A stretch of 64,000 nt of DNA from Chitinophagaceae bacterium (GTDB taxonomy: Bacteria; Bacteroidota; Bacteroidia; Chitinophagales; Chitinophagaceae), in the NCBI GenBank assembly GCA_019745155.1, contig JAIETM010000004.1:124001-188000 (forward strand), written 5' to 3'. Positions 1 to 9,006 of this stretch are shown here, one piece after another (within the stretch, counting starts at the first letter, position 1; each line of letters starts with the position of its first letter). The notes beneath the pieces are model-generated. The model searched no databases. It saw only the letters and a list, made by a program, of their open reading frames with translations, and was not told the DNA's origin. A program made the position numbers and the translations under genes.

Positions 1-1783
1 GCCAGATACCTTCTAAACGATGGCCGCGTGTACGAATGATTACCGGACAGCTATGCTGACCTTTGGTACGATAATGCACTGTAGCCACATCATCACTCAA
101 AGGCTGTAAGCCGTACAACAAATAATCGAGATATTGAATTTCAGCGATTGGTCTTAACCCGCGCAAAGCCATGCCAATGGCCTGCCCCATGATGGTTGTT
201 TCACGAATACCTGTATCTAAGATGCGATTAGCACCATGCTTTTCTTGTAAACCCGCAAAACCTTGATTCACATCACCGATATAACCCACATCTTCACCAA
301 ATGCAAATACACGAGGATTGGATGCAAACAATGCGTCGAAATATTTATTGAGCACTTCATAACCATTCACGGTTGGTGCATCAAAAGAAATCAAAGGTTT
401 TACTTCAGGCACACGCAATGCCGCTTTCGGACCTTCATTGTATAAATGCGAACTAAACAACTGTGTATTTTCAGCAATCAAATGCTGATAGTATTGTTCC
501 AGTTCATACTTGGATGGAGAATTACCTGCTGTTTCCAGCGCCAGTGCAATATGATGCATCACATCTCTGCGCAATGGCTCTTTCATCGCACGCATATCCG
601 CAGCAATTTTCTGCAAGCGCGTATATGCATCCATATCATTCACCATCATACTGCCAATCAATGCAGCTGCGTGATCTAACTGTTGTTTAATTGGAGCCTG
701 ATATTTTTCCCAAGCCAGTTTGCGGCTTTCTTTCACATGTTCTTTCGCTTCATTCCAAATTTGTGTCAACTCCTCTTCTGTTGCAATTTGATTGCTCACA
801 ATCCATTCTTGGTATTTGCGAATACAATCCCACTCGCGCTCCCACTCCAATCTTTCGGGACTCTTATAACGCTCATGACTACCACTAGTAGAATGTCCTT
901 GCGGTTGCGTTACTTCTTCTACATGGAAGACTGCTGGCACATGGGTATCGCGCACACGCTGTAATGCTTGTTCCAACACTTCACACATACCGGCGTAGTC
1001 CCAAGCTTTGAGGCGATAGATATCCAAACCATTTGTACCCTCTGCTTTCTGCATGCCTTTCAACGCAGTAGAGATGGAACCTTTAGTGGTTTGATATTCT
1101 TTCGGTACAGAGATGCCGTAGCCATCATCCCACACGAACACAGCCAATGGCACTTGCAATACACCCGCAGCATTGATGGTTTCCCAGAAATGACCTTCGC
1201 TGGTACTGGCATCACCGATGGTACAGAAACAGATTTCATTACCATTATGACTCAGTTGATCAAAGCGATGCAACTGATGTGTATTGCGGAAACATTTTGA
1301 CGCAAAAGCAAGACCTAATGCACGTGGCATTTGTCCCGCAGTTGGTGCGATATCTGAAGAAACATTTTTACGATTCGCGAGATCGAGCCAGTTGCCATTA
1401 TCATCCACCATTCTGGTTGCAAAGTGGGCATTCATTTGTCTGCCAGCGCTGAATGGATCATTGCGCAAATCTGGATCTGCATATAACTGTGCAAAGAATT
1501 GTTCTACGCTTGCCAAACCTGATGCAAACATGAAGGTTTGATCGCGGTAATAGCCTGAGCGAAAATCACCCGCACGGAAGAATTTGGCCATGGCCAGCTG
1601 GGCTACTTCCTTACCATCACCGAAGATGCCAAACTTGGCTTTTCCGGTGAGCACTTCTCTTCTACCCAACAAACTGGCTTCGCGACTGGTTACTGCAATG
1701 CGAAAATCATGCAGCACTTCATTGCGGAAGCCTTCGAAGGACATCATATCGTTGGCAGCAGCATTTTGTAAACTTGTTTCCAT
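1..1783 (-). CDS. 2-oxoacid dehydrogenase E1, fused alpha-beta subunits (C-terminus off left edge)
   Basis: Thiamine-diphosphate-dependent E1 of a branched-chain/2-oxoacid dehydrogenase complex, which decarboxylates a 2-oxoacid and passes the acyl group to the E2 lipoyl domain. The reading frame is open from ATG at 1783 to the window edge, 594 codons. An alpha-type half contains the ThDP/Mg motif GDASTSEGH near residue 190 and the phosphorylation-loop-like QPQGHSTSGSHERY. After a linker, a beta-type half begins near residue 470 (NGYEVLNKYFDALF, then FGEDVGYIGDVNQG). The fusion of alpha and beta in one chain is common in Bacteroidota; the alternative bacterial form has two genes. The start lies just after a -7-like box and is divergent from the DUF1573 pair. 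E1 identity is clear, but the exact substrate (pyruvate or branched-chain) cannot be read from this part. Confidence 0.9.
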   Translation of the reverse strand, partial: METSLQNAAANDMMSFEGFRNEVLHDFRIAVTSREASLLGRREVLTGKAKFGIFGDGKEVAQLAMAKFFRAGDFRSGYYRDQTFMFASGLASVEQFFAQLYADPDLRNDPFSAGRQMNAHFATRMVDDNGNWLDLANRKNVSSDIAPTAGQMPRALGLAFASKCFRNTHQLHRFDQLSHNGNEICFCTIGDASTSEGHFWETINAAGVLQVPLAVFVWDDGYGISVPKEYQTTKGSISTALKGMQKAEGTNGLDIYRLKAWDYAGMCEVLEQALQRVRDTHVPAVFHVEEVTQPQGHSTSGSHERYKSPERLEWEREWDCIRKYQEWIVSNQIATEEELTQIWNEAKEHVKESRKLAWEKYQAPIKQQLDHAAALIGSMMVNDMDAYTRLQKIAADMRAMKEPLRRDVMHHIALALETAGNSPSKYELEQYYQHLIAENTQLFSSHLYNEGPKAALRVPEVKPLISFDAPTVNGYEVLNKYFDALFASNPRVFAFGEDVGYIGDVNQGFAGLQEKHGANRILDTGIRETTIMGQAIGMALRGLRPIAEIQYLDYLLYGLQPLSDDVATVHYRTKGQHSCPVIIRTRGHRLEGIW

Positions 1784-1789
1784 ACAGCT

Positions 1790-1797
1790 CAAACTTA
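1790..1797 (-). promoter_or_regulatory. -7 box TAAGTTTG before E1 gene
   Basis: On the - strand TAAGTTTG matches the Bacteroidota -7 consensus TAnnTTTG and ends 6 bases before the ATG at 1783, so transcripts would be almost leaderless. No clear TTTG -33 element is visible at the usual distance. Confidence 0.4.
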
Positions 1798-1978
1798 TTG
1801 GTTACCGACAGTATGCCTATCGGGAATTTGTTGCGAAGTACTGAAAATAGCGGGACTGCACCCATTTTTACCCGAAAATCTTTTTCACCAACCATTCAGG
1901 TTAAAGCCCTGTCAAAAAACCACAAATTTCGGAGAAGTTGCAAGGGCTTTTCTATCTTTAGCGCAGAAAACAAGAACC

Positions 1979-2395
1979 ATGAAAAAGATGCTCGTTTTAA
2001 TGGCCGCACTGTTTACCGGCTTAATGACCATGGCACAAAATCAGCCTGCCAAGGATATCACCAAAGTATTGGAGTTTAAGAATGCCGAATACAATATGGG
2101 CAAAATTCCTTTTGGCAAGCCATTGGAATATGAATTAGAAATCAAAAATATCAGCACAGAAACAGTTGTACTGGAAAGAATAGAAGTAGGCTGCGGTTGT
2201 ACTACACCTAAATACGAAGCTGGTCATAAAATTCTGCCCGGTGATGTGTACAAAGTAATCCTGGGCTTTAACGGCGGCAGTATGGGCACATTCACCAAAT
2301 TTGCGACGCTGTATTTTAAAGATGGCCTGAGCCGTCAAGTAAAATTCTTTGGCGAAGCTTATCAGGAACCTGCTAAAACAAATGGAAAACGCTAA
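1979..2395 (+). CDS. DUF1573 secreted protein
   Basis: Encodes 138 residues with a signal peptide of about 20 residues ending in MAQ, then one DUF1573 domain, an immunoglobulin-like (ASH-type) beta-sandwich common in Bacteroidota exported proteins. The family hallmark GCGCTTPKYE sits near residue 70. The next gene, 5 bases downstream, is a paralogue with the same hallmark (ECGCTTPDYP), so the pair is a tandem duplication and one operon. A TATCTTTA -7-like element lies at 1953-1960. Molecular role is unknown; DUF1573 proteins are probably periplasmic or surface structural proteins. Confidence 0.85.
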   Translation: MKKMLVLMAALFTGLMTMAQNQPAKDITKVLEFKNAEYNMGKIPFGKPLEYELEIKNISTETVVLERIEVGCGCTTPKYEAGHKILPGDVYKVILGFNGGSMGTFTKFATLYFKDGLSRQVKFFGEAYQEPAKTNGKR

Positions 2396-2400
2396 TCAAC

Positions 2401-2796
2401 ATGAAACAATTTGTCGTTTTATTCATCGCATCCTTGTTTACTGTAACAGCTTTTGCACAAAAGCCCCCTGTGAAGTTTACTGCAGAAACCCACAGCTTCG
2501 GCAAGATTAAACTCAACAAGCCGGTTACTAAGGAGTTTGTTTTTCAAAATACGTCCAACCAGCCTGTTGTAATTGAATTTGCTACCGCTGAATGTGGTTG
2601 CACTACACCAGACTATCCTAAACAACCCATTGCTAAGGGCCAAACAGCCAAGATTAAAGTAACATACAACGCTGCTTCTATCGGTACGTTTAAAAAGTCT
2701 GTGACAGTAAAGTTTGTGAAATACAATGCTCCGGTTATCCTGACTATCGACGGCGAAGTGACTACACCTCCCGCTGCGAAGGGTAAAGTGAAATAA
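2401..2796 (+). CDS. DUF1573 secreted protein, second copy
   Basis: Encodes 131 residues: signal peptide (cleavage after AFAQ, about residue 19) and a DUF1573 domain with the motif ECGCTTPDYPKQP near residue 63. It is paralogous to the preceding gene but clearly diverged, sharing the FGKI, VVxE and GCTTP positions. The C-terminus is short and basic (AAKGKVK). It ends 19 bases before a strong intrinsic terminator, which closes the two-gene operon. No enzymatic residues are recognised. Confidence 0.85.
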   Translation: MKQFVVLFIASLFTVTAFAQKPPVKFTAETHSFGKIKLNKPVTKEFVFQNTSNQPVVIEFATAECGCTTPDYPKQPIAKGQTAKIKVTYNAASIGTFKKSVTVKFVKYNAPVILTIDGEVTTPPAAKGKVK

Positions 2797-2815
2797 ATCC
2801 AAACACAAAAGCTTG

Positions 2816-2847
2816 AATCCTCCATTCCGCAAGAGTGGAGGATTTTT
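2816..2847 (+). terminator. Intrinsic terminator after DUF1573 pair
   Basis: Perfect 9-bp stem AATCCTCCA / TGGAGGATT (2816-2824 with 2836-2844), an 11-base loop and a following T-run. It is directly abutted by the promoter of the next gene. Confidence 0.85.
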
Positions 2848-2848
2848 A

Positions 2849-2878
2849 TTTGCAGCCTTGGGAGTCCGCTTATCTTTG
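2849..2878 (+). promoter_or_regulatory. Bacteroidota-type promoter, probably leaderless transcript
   Basis: TTTG at 2849-2852 (-33), an 18-base spacer and TATCTTTG at 2871-2878 (-7, consensus TAnnTTTG). The -7 box ends only 4 bases before the ATG at 2883, so the start site of transcription should fall at or beside the start codon. Confidence 0.65.
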
Positions 2879-2882
2879 CGCC

Positions 2883-4076
2883 ATGTTAACCATTAGTCAG
2901 CGCGGGCAGAATATGCCTGCATCGCCTATTCGTAAGCTGGTGCCCTATGCAGAAGCTGCCAAAAAAAGAGGCACTAAAGTCTATCACTTGAATATTGGAC
3001 AGCCGGATATTGAAACGCCCAAGCCGGTACGCGATGCCATACACCATGCAGATTTTACCATTCTGGAGTACACACATTCAGCCGGACTGGAAAGCTATCG
3101 CAGAAAACTCGTGGAATATTATGCCAAGAACGGCATTCACGTAAACCACAACCAAATCATCATTACCACGGGCGGTAGCGAAGCAATTCTATTCGGCTTT
3201 ATGGCTTGTTTAGATCCAGGTGATGAAGTCATTATTCCGGAGCCTTTCTATGCAAACTATAATGGGTTTGCTATTGCAGCAGGTGTGAAAGTGGTGCCCC
3301 TCACTTCACATATTGCAGATGGATTTGCTTTGCCGCCAATTGAAGCTTTTGAAGAAAAGATCACGAGCAAGACCAAAGCCATCGTGATTTGCAATCCCAA
3401 TAACCCAACGGGTTACAATTACAGCGAGGCAGAAATGCAGAAGCTGAAAGCGATTATCCTGAAGCACCAGCTCTATTTGTTTGCAGATGAAGCATATCGT
3501 GAGTTCACCTATGATGGCAAACAATTCAGTGCCATGCATCTGGAAGGTGTAGATGAACATATTGTGTTGATGGACACCATCAGCAAACGCTATAGCGCAT
3601 GCGGTGCGAGAATTGGTGCTTTCGTTACCAAGAATCAGGCATTACTTGATGCAGCGATGAAGTTAGCACAAATGCGTTTGTGCGCACCTTATCTGGAGCA
3701 GGTTGCGGGCGAAGCCGCTTGTGATTTACCGGATGATTATTTTGATACTACTAAAGCAGAATACCAGGCACGAAGAGATGCGATTGTTGGTCGCTTGAAT
3801 GCTATGGATGGCGTGTTTTGTCCCAACCCAGGCGGCGCTTTTTATGCCATGGCGAAACTGCCGATTGACGACAGCGACAAATTTTGTCAATGGCTATTAG
3901 AGTCTTTTGAAAACAATGGCCAAACAGTGATGCTGGCACCAGCTACCGGTTTTTATGGCACAGCCGGATTGGGCAGACAAGAAGTAAGATTGGCTTATGT
4001 ATTGAATATTGAATCGATTCACGCGGCGATGGATTGTCTGGAAGCAGCGCTGAAAGTCTATCCCGGCCGTCAATAA
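2883..4076 (+). CDS. PLP-dependent class I/II aminotransferase
   Basis: Encodes 397 residues, a fold-type I aminotransferase of the aspartate/aromatic aminotransferase group. Visible landmarks are GGSEAILFG near residue 97 (phosphate-cup region), NPNNPTGYNYSE (Asn contacting PLP), FADEAYREF (Asp pairing with the ring nitrogen), ISKRYSACGARIG with the Schiff-base Lys at about 235, and a C-terminal Arg region (GRQEVRLAY). An upstream in-frame ATG at 2835 exists, but it lies inside the terminator of the previous gene and before the promoter, so ATG 2883 is chosen. It stands alone between two terminators. Substrate specificity is not readable; aspartate or another common amino acid is likely. Confidence 0.9.
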   Translation: MLTISQRGQNMPASPIRKLVPYAEAAKKRGTKVYHLNIGQPDIETPKPVRDAIHHADFTILEYTHSAGLESYRRKLVEYYAKNGIHVNHNQIIITTGGSEAILFGFMACLDPGDEVIIPEPFYANYNGFAIAAGVKVVPLTSHIADGFALPPIEAFEEKITSKTKAIVICNPNNPTGYNYSEAEMQKLKAIILKHQLYLFADEAYREFTYDGKQFSAMHLEGVDEHIVLMDTISKRYSACGARIGAFVTKNQALLDAAMKLAQMRLCAPYLEQVAGEAACDLPDDYFDTTKAEYQARRDAIVGRLNAMDGVFCPNPGGAFYAMAKLPIDDSDKFCQWLLESFENNGQTVMLAPATGFYGTAGLGRQEVRLAYVLNIESIHAAMDCLEAALKVYPGRQ

Positions 4077-4101
4077 TTTTTCTTTCCAACTACAACCAAG
4101 C

Positions 4102-4141
4102 AAAATCCCCATCCAGAAACTAATTTCAGGACGGGGATTTT
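4102..4141. terminator. Bidirectional terminator between convergent genes
   Basis: AAAATCCCC (4102-4110) pairs with GGGGATTTT (4133-4141), and TCC/GGA and GAAA/TTTC extend the stem inward. The A/T-flanked arms serve both the aminotransferase (+) and the DUF2807 gene (-). Confidence 0.75.
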
Positions 4142-4164
4142 GATTTGGATCTGACTAATCCAAT

Positions 4165-4821
4165 TTATTCTTTGATTCTTTTAACTGAACCACCGCTACT
4201 GGTAGAAATATCACGTATCAATGCCTGGCCTTTGTATCGCACATAACCACCGCTACTTGCTTCAGCATTCACTTCTTTATTCACAGTTACTTCAATACCA
4301 CCGCCACTGCTTACATCAGCCGTGAGGTAATCTGCAGAGAGTTCATAGGCACGCAGCATACCACCGCTGCTGGCATCTGATTTCAGTTTAGCTACACTGC
4401 CTTTCAGGTAAATCATACCACCACTGCTTTGGTTGGTGGTGAGGTTATCACCTTTGATATCACCTTTTACTGATGCACCGCTGGATACTTCAATCTTATC
4501 CAAGTCTTTAAAGGACACATAGACAGTTGCACGAAAGTTTTTCAGCTGATTCCAAAAACGCCAGTCGCTGTCGCGATGAATATGCAATATCCCGTTTTTC
4601 ACTTCTGTACGAATCCTATCTGCGTATTGGGCATCACTCACACTTACTGCTACGCCTTCCTCATTACCCTGGCTAATCAATACCTGAATACCAGCCGAAG
4701 CATCTACTCCATGAAAGCTGCCCACTGTTCTTTTGGTGGCGTTGGCATCATACACTGTTTTTTGTGCAAAGCTGGTGAGTACTAAAAAAAGTAAGCAACC
4801 AGCCAGAAAAAGACGTTTCAT
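4165..4821 (-). CDS. Head-GIN domain (DUF2807) exported protein
   Basis: Encodes 218 residues from ATG 4821; the longer frame to 4857 adds 12 residues ahead of an ordinary signal peptide (MKRLFLAGCLLFLVLTSFAQ), so the shorter start is preferred. The body is a DUF2807 beta-helix-like domain with a recurring SSGG/SSGA turn at roughly 16-22-residue steps (VSSGASV, QSSGGMI, ASSGGML, VSSGGGI, ASSGGYV, TSSGGSV), each probably one rung. The family is widespread in Bacteroidota, once labelled putative autotransporter adhesin, with no established function. It converges on the aminotransferase and is divergent from amt. Confidence 0.85.
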   Translation of the reverse strand: MKRLFLAGCLLFLVLTSFAQKTVYDANATKRTVGSFHGVDASAGIQVLISQGNEEGVAVSVSDAQYADRIRTEVKNGILHIHRDSDWRFWNQLKNFRATVYVSFKDLDKIEVSSGASVKGDIKGDNLTTNQSSGGMIYLKGSVAKLKSDASSGGMLRAYELSADYLTADVSSGGGIEVTVNKEVNAEASSGGYVRYKGQALIRDISTSSGGSVKRIKE

Positions 4822-4982
4822 AGTCAAATTAATTTTCAGTTGAACGGGCTTATGCATAAAAAGTTACAGACGAATAAAAATAAAATTCACATTAAATTAT
4901 TTTACATATTACTATTATTGAAAAATTCATTGTTAATTTGAAGTCCAGAAGGATATGATTATAATATTAATTATTATTTAAT

Positions 4983-6302
4983 ATGTCAATGACCCGTAGG
5001 CTAGCCCTTTTACCCTTCATACTTCTGATCACTATAGTGGTCTTAAGTCTGATCTTTCCCAATGTACCCGGAGAGGTAAAAGCCTATGCGGAGATTAATG
5101 CAGCAGATACCGCCTGGATGCTGAGTGCTACGGGACTGGTATTGATTATGACACCAGGACTGGCATTTTTTTATGGCGGCATGGTAAATAAGAAGAATGT
5201 ACTCAGCACGATGCTGCAGAGCTATGTCAGCATGGCTGTGATTACAGTGCTGTGGGTAGTAGTTGGGTTTAGTCTGGCATTTGGAGATTCTATCGGCGGC
5301 ATCATCGGTAACCCTGGTACTTTTTTCATGATGCGTGGCGTGGTAGATGGCGCACCATGGAAATTGGCACCAACTATTCCATTGCTACTTTTTGCTTTTT
5401 ATCAGCTAAAATTTGCCATCATCACCCCAGCTCTGATTACCGGTGCTTTTGCTGAGCGTATCAAGTTTACTTCTTATATACTCTTCATTACCCTGTTTGC
5501 AATTTTCATCTATGCCCCACTGGCACATGCTACCTGGCATCCAGATGGTTTTCTCGCCAAATGGGGTGTTTTGGATTTTGCAGGCGGCACAGTGGTGCAT
5601 ATGAGTGCTGGTTGGGCTGCATTAGCTAGTGCCATCTACCTGAAGGGTAGAAATGTACCTAATCATAGTCCGGCTAGAATCACTTACGTGATGCTTGGCA
5701 CTGGCCTACTCTGGTTTGGTTGGTTTGGTTTTAATGCCGGTTCTGCGTTCGGTGCCAATAATCTTGCAGCAACCGCTTTGGCCACTACCACAACTGCTTC
5801 TGCAGCTGCTGCATTCACGTGGATCATTTTTGACGCCATCAGAGGTAGAAAGCCAAGTGCTATGGGCACATGTATTGGCGCAGTGGTTGGCTTGGTAGCC
5901 ATCACGCCTGCGGCGGGATTCATCAGCTTACCACATTCCCTAACAGTTGGTATTGTCAGCAGTATCGTGAGCAATATGATGGTGGAATGGCGTACCAGAA
6001 CATCGATTGATGATACACTGGATGTGTTTCCTTGTCATGGTGTGGGTGGAATCAGCGGTATGATACTGACCGGTGTTTTTGCACATAAAAACATCAACAG
6101 TTTGGTTGTAGACAATGGCTTATTCTTTGGTGAGACAAAATTATTTCTCACGCATTTGGGGGCAATGCTCTTAGTTTCTGTCTTTGCATTTGGAGGCACA
6201 TTTGTGTTGCTGAAGATCACTGATCTAATCTCACCGCTGCGTGTTTCTGAAGTAGAAGAATCAGAGGGGCTTGACTGGAGCCAGCATGGAGAACGTTTAT
6301 AA
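4983..6302 (+). CDS. amt: Ammonium transporter
   Basis: Encodes 439 residues of the Amt/MEP/Rh family, about 11 membrane segments, carrying ammonium/ammonia across the inner membrane. Family motifs seen are DTAWMLSATGLVLIMTPGLAFFYGG's first part near residue 42, DFAGGTVVHMSAG with the first pore His near 206, and FPCHGVGGISGM with the second pore His near 352. The N-terminus has a hydrophobic segment that may be a signal or an extra helix. ATG at 4983 is followed by another at 4989; either could start. No glnB/glnK gene follows, unlike many amt operons. The gene is monocistronic, with a strong terminator behind it. Confidence 0.95.
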   Translation: MSMTRRLALLPFILLITIVVLSLIFPNVPGEVKAYAEINAADTAWMLSATGLVLIMTPGLAFFYGGMVNKKNVLSTMLQSYVSMAVITVLWVVVGFSLAFGDSIGGIIGNPGTFFMMRGVVDGAPWKLAPTIPLLLFAFYQLKFAIITPALITGAFAERIKFTSYILFITLFAIFIYAPLAHATWHPDGFLAKWGVLDFAGGTVVHMSAGWAALASAIYLKGRNVPNHSPARITYVMLGTGLLWFGWFGFNAGSAFGANNLAATALATTTTASAAAAFTWIIFDAIRGRKPSAMGTCIGAVVGLVAITPAAGFISLPHSLTVGIVSSIVSNMMVEWRTRTSIDDTLDVFPCHGVGGISGMILTGVFAHKNINSLVVDNGLFFGETKLFLTHLGAMLLVSVFAFGGTFVLLKITDLISPLRVSEVEESEGLDWSQHGERL

Positions 6303-6342
6303 TAAAGAGTCTTTCTTATAATGGCAAGCAATCGTTAGAATC

Positions 6343-6372
6343 GCCCTGCTGTTTCTACAGCGGGGCTTTTTT
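6343..6372 (+). terminator. Intrinsic terminator of amt
   Basis: Stem GCCCTGCTG (6343-6351) with CAGCGGGGC (6358-6366), one G-T pair, a 6-base loop and six T residues (6367-6372). The opposite strand lacks a T-run, so it acts for amt. Confidence 0.85.
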
Positions 6373-6423
6373 ATGTGCATGCCAGATTAACGAACTGCAT
6401 TAATGTTAAAGGCGTCCGTGCAT

Positions 6424-8832
6424 CTATCTGATTAAAACAACTGTACCTTTCTTTTGTACAGGGAATCCTCTTGTATCAATCGCTTTCACCTCCCATACAT
6501 AGGTTCCAGCAGGTGAGGGCATTAGTTGAAAGTTTCCATCCCATCCAGGCAAATCGCTAACCGACTGATAGACCAATTGCCCCCATCGATTCCATATCCG
6601 GAAATATTGCAAAGTTCTAATACCTGCAGTAATGGGTTTCAAGCGATCGTTCTTACCATCCTTATTGGGTGTAAAAGCTGATGGCACAAGAATATCTGCT
6701 TTATTGAATGTGATGAGGTGCACGGTGTCTACCACAAAACAACCGTTGGGACTGGTTACACGCACCAAATACTGTCGATCTGAATTACCCGTATACACAG
6801 GACTTGCACTGGTATCGCTGCTTAAATCTAATAGCGGCGTCCACCTATACGCTACACCCTTATTAACCGTAGCCAAAACAGCTGGATACCCAACAGCCGT
6901 ATTGATGGTCTGTTTTTTTGCAGGGGCTGCATATTGCACATTCACCCTTCGCGTATTGTACACAGTGTCTTCTGCGCACTTATCAGAAACAGCAGCCAGC
7001 ACAATGGTATAAATACCTGGCTTATCATACACTGTAGCCATATTTGTTTGAGTAGAGACCACCCCATTACCCAGATTCCATCTAAACCGTACTAGATCAC
7101 CTACCGGAACAAATGTTCTGTTGGTGAAAACAGTGGTAGTAGCCACGCAAGCATTGTCAATATCAAATCTTGGATCAGGTGGTGAGAAGATTTGCACCGA
7201 CTTACTAATCGTATCCTTGCACCCGTCCAAACTGGTTACTGTTAATAATGGACGGAAAAGACCGGCACCGGTATACGCAAATTTAACAGCACTATCTGCA
7301 AGTGTACGGCCATCACCAAGTGTCCATTGCCATTTAACCGGATACACACCTGAAGCATTCGCAGCCATGCTGACTTCATGATTCAAAAAACATTGATCAC
7401 CACGTAAGACTGTAAACTGCGCTGATGGTTTTGGTCTTCTTCTAACAAACACCGTATTGGTTTGCTTCTCACATATTCCATCCTTCAGGATTGCATAATA
7501 CCTACCATCCGAATCAGGTGCATATATATCGCGTACTGATGGCGTTGGTAAAATCTGTCCGTTTCGATACCAGGTAATGTCTGAGCCAATGGCTTTAAAA
7601 GAAGCGGTGTAAGGATTGTTCCCGCATACAATTGTATCTCCACTAACACGCAAGAGCGTGTCTAGGAATATCGTTCGCACTGTAAAAGTATCTCGCACCG
7701 TACAACCCGAGTTCTTATCAATAGCAGATAAAATATAACGCGTATCGCCAACTGGTCTTGCCTTTGTTTTACTACTATCGGGGTTGGATAAGCCGAAAGA
7801 TGGCGACCATTTAAAACGCACATCAGTAGAATTAAACCCAGCATCCATCTGTATTTCATCCCCTAAGCAAATCGCATTCTCACCAGTTACTTTAAATCTG
7901 GGCACACTACCCCATCGCACTACAGTATGCAATGTATCCTCACATCCATAACCGTCGTATGGCTTTAAAACAAGTGAGTACTGCGTTCCATCGGCTGGTG
8001 GCGGCGTTAGCACCAGTCTGTTATTCATACTGATGGCTGCACTAAAATTTCTATTGACATACCAGGCATAACGCTCAAATCCAAAGGGTGCTTCCAGTGT
8101 CAAAGCAGGATCACCAATACAATAACCCGCACCTCTTAGCGGTTGATCACAATCACTATCCACATCTACATATGCGTAACCAAAATGCCCACCCCTGCTA
8201 CAATCTTCTGTTGTGAATTCTAATTGAATGGTATGACCTGCACGTTTATTCAAATTCACCGTAACTGGCGTCCAGCTTTTATACAAGACTGAACCGCCTC
8301 TCGATGAAACCTGAAACCCAGGTAATGCAGGACTCACCACATAGGTGAACGATGCACAAGGCAAAGGTGTACCACTGGTTTCATCAGTTACCCTTACGGT
8401 AAATTTGGGTTGCTCGCTGGGCGCGTGATTGGGGTTTTGAAAAACAACCGCATACCAGTACACAACACTGTACACATCTGCATTATCCGGAATGCGAAAA
8501 CTATAGGTTACCCTATCTGCTTCTGCTCCTGTACCGCTGTTACCCAAACGCATTGAATAGCCACTACCATTTGGACAGGCCGTAGGGAAGCCACCGAAAT
8601 AATCCTCTCCACCAGCTATTGGATCGTTTCTAAATACATCATGCTTACCAAAAACCTGACCACTCTCCCATAATTGAGGTACACCACTCGCCAATACCCT
8701 ACCTGTATCACATTTCCAGCCCAATAATGTTCCTGATTCAAAATCGATATTAGGCGGGCATGATTGTGCCCAACCTTGGACAAAAGACATGCCCAAACAT
8801 AGCAGCAGTATGTATTTCAGCTCTTTGAGCAT
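6424..8832 (-). CDS. PKD-repeat surface protein with T9SS type-B sorting domain
   Basis: Encodes 802 residues. A signal peptide (about 22 residues, to GWAQS) is followed by a lectin/jelly-roll-like N-terminal region (FESGTLLGWKCDTG, later GHFGYAYVDVDSDC), Ig/PKD-type repeats in the middle (WQWTLGDGRTLADSAV and FRWNLGNGVVS are PKD-like) and a C-terminal domain of about 85 residues beginning ILVPSAFTPNKDGKNDRLKP. That end is the gliding-motility-associated / type IX secretion type-B sorting signal, so the protein should cross the outer membrane by T9SS and attach to the surface or be released. The ligand is unknown; adhesion is a reasonable guess. Transcribed alone, divergent from the VOC gene. 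Confidence 0.88.
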   Translation of the reverse strand: MLKELKYILLLCLGMSFVQGWAQSCPPNIDFESGTLLGWKCDTGRVLASGVPQLWESGQVFGKHDVFRNDPIAGGEDYFGGFPTACPNGSGYSMRLGNSGTGAEADRVTYSFRIPDNADVYSVVYWYAVVFQNPNHAPSEQPKFTVRVTDETSGTPLPCASFTYVVSPALPGFQVSSRGGSVLYKSWTPVTVNLNKRAGHTIQLEFTTEDCSRGGHFGYAYVDVDSDCDQPLRGAGYCIGDPALTLEAPFGFERYAWYVNRNFSAAISMNNRLVLTPPPADGTQYSLVLKPYDGYGCEDTLHTVVRWGSVPRFKVTGENAICLGDEIQMDAGFNSTDVRFKWSPSFGLSNPDSSKTKARPVGDTRYILSAIDKNSGCTVRDTFTVRTIFLDTLLRVSGDTIVCGNNPYTASFKAIGSDITWYRNGQILPTPSVRDIYAPDSDGRYYAILKDGICEKQTNTVFVRRRPKPSAQFTVLRGDQCFLNHEVSMAANASGVYPVKWQWTLGDGRTLADSAVKFAYTGAGLFRPLLTVTSLDGCKDTISKSVQIFSPPDPRFDIDNACVATTTVFTNRTFVPVGDLVRFRWNLGNGVVSTQTNMATVYDKPGIYTIVLAAVSDKCAEDTVYNTRRVNVQYAAPAKKQTINTAVGYPAVLATVNKGVAYRWTPLLDLSSDTSASPVYTGNSDRQYLVRVTSPNGCFVVDTVHLITFNKADILVPSAFTPNKDGKNDRLKPITAGIRTLQYFRIWNRWGQLVYQSVSDLPGWDGNFQLMPSPAGTYVWEVKAIDTRGFPVQKKGTVVLIR

Positions 8833-9006
8833 CTATACAAGTTACATCATTACGCTAAATCGTGCTCAAAAAATACATGAATGCTGTACTGCTGCCAGGT
8901 GAAATCTGCGTATACTACCCTAACCGTATTTTATCTAGTTTCGTAGCAGCTATTTATACGAATAGATTTTTGCGTATACATCCATCACAAAACTGACACA
9001 AATAAC

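Noticed and set aside
2835-2882. Extended start of the aminotransferase at ATG 2835
   Set aside because: The added 16 codons overlap the terminator stem of the upstream gene and the promoter, and have no similarity to aminotransferase N-termini.
5684-5974. Long open frame on the - strand inside amt
   Set aside because: It is low-complexity Ala/Pro-rich, antisense to well-conserved transporter helices, and has no start context; a shadow of the real gene.
8907-8979. Direct repeat TGCGTATAC at 8907-8915 and 8971-8979
   Set aside because: Nine bases, twice, in an AT-rich divergent promoter region; the core GTATAC is a common palindrome. Too short to claim an operator.
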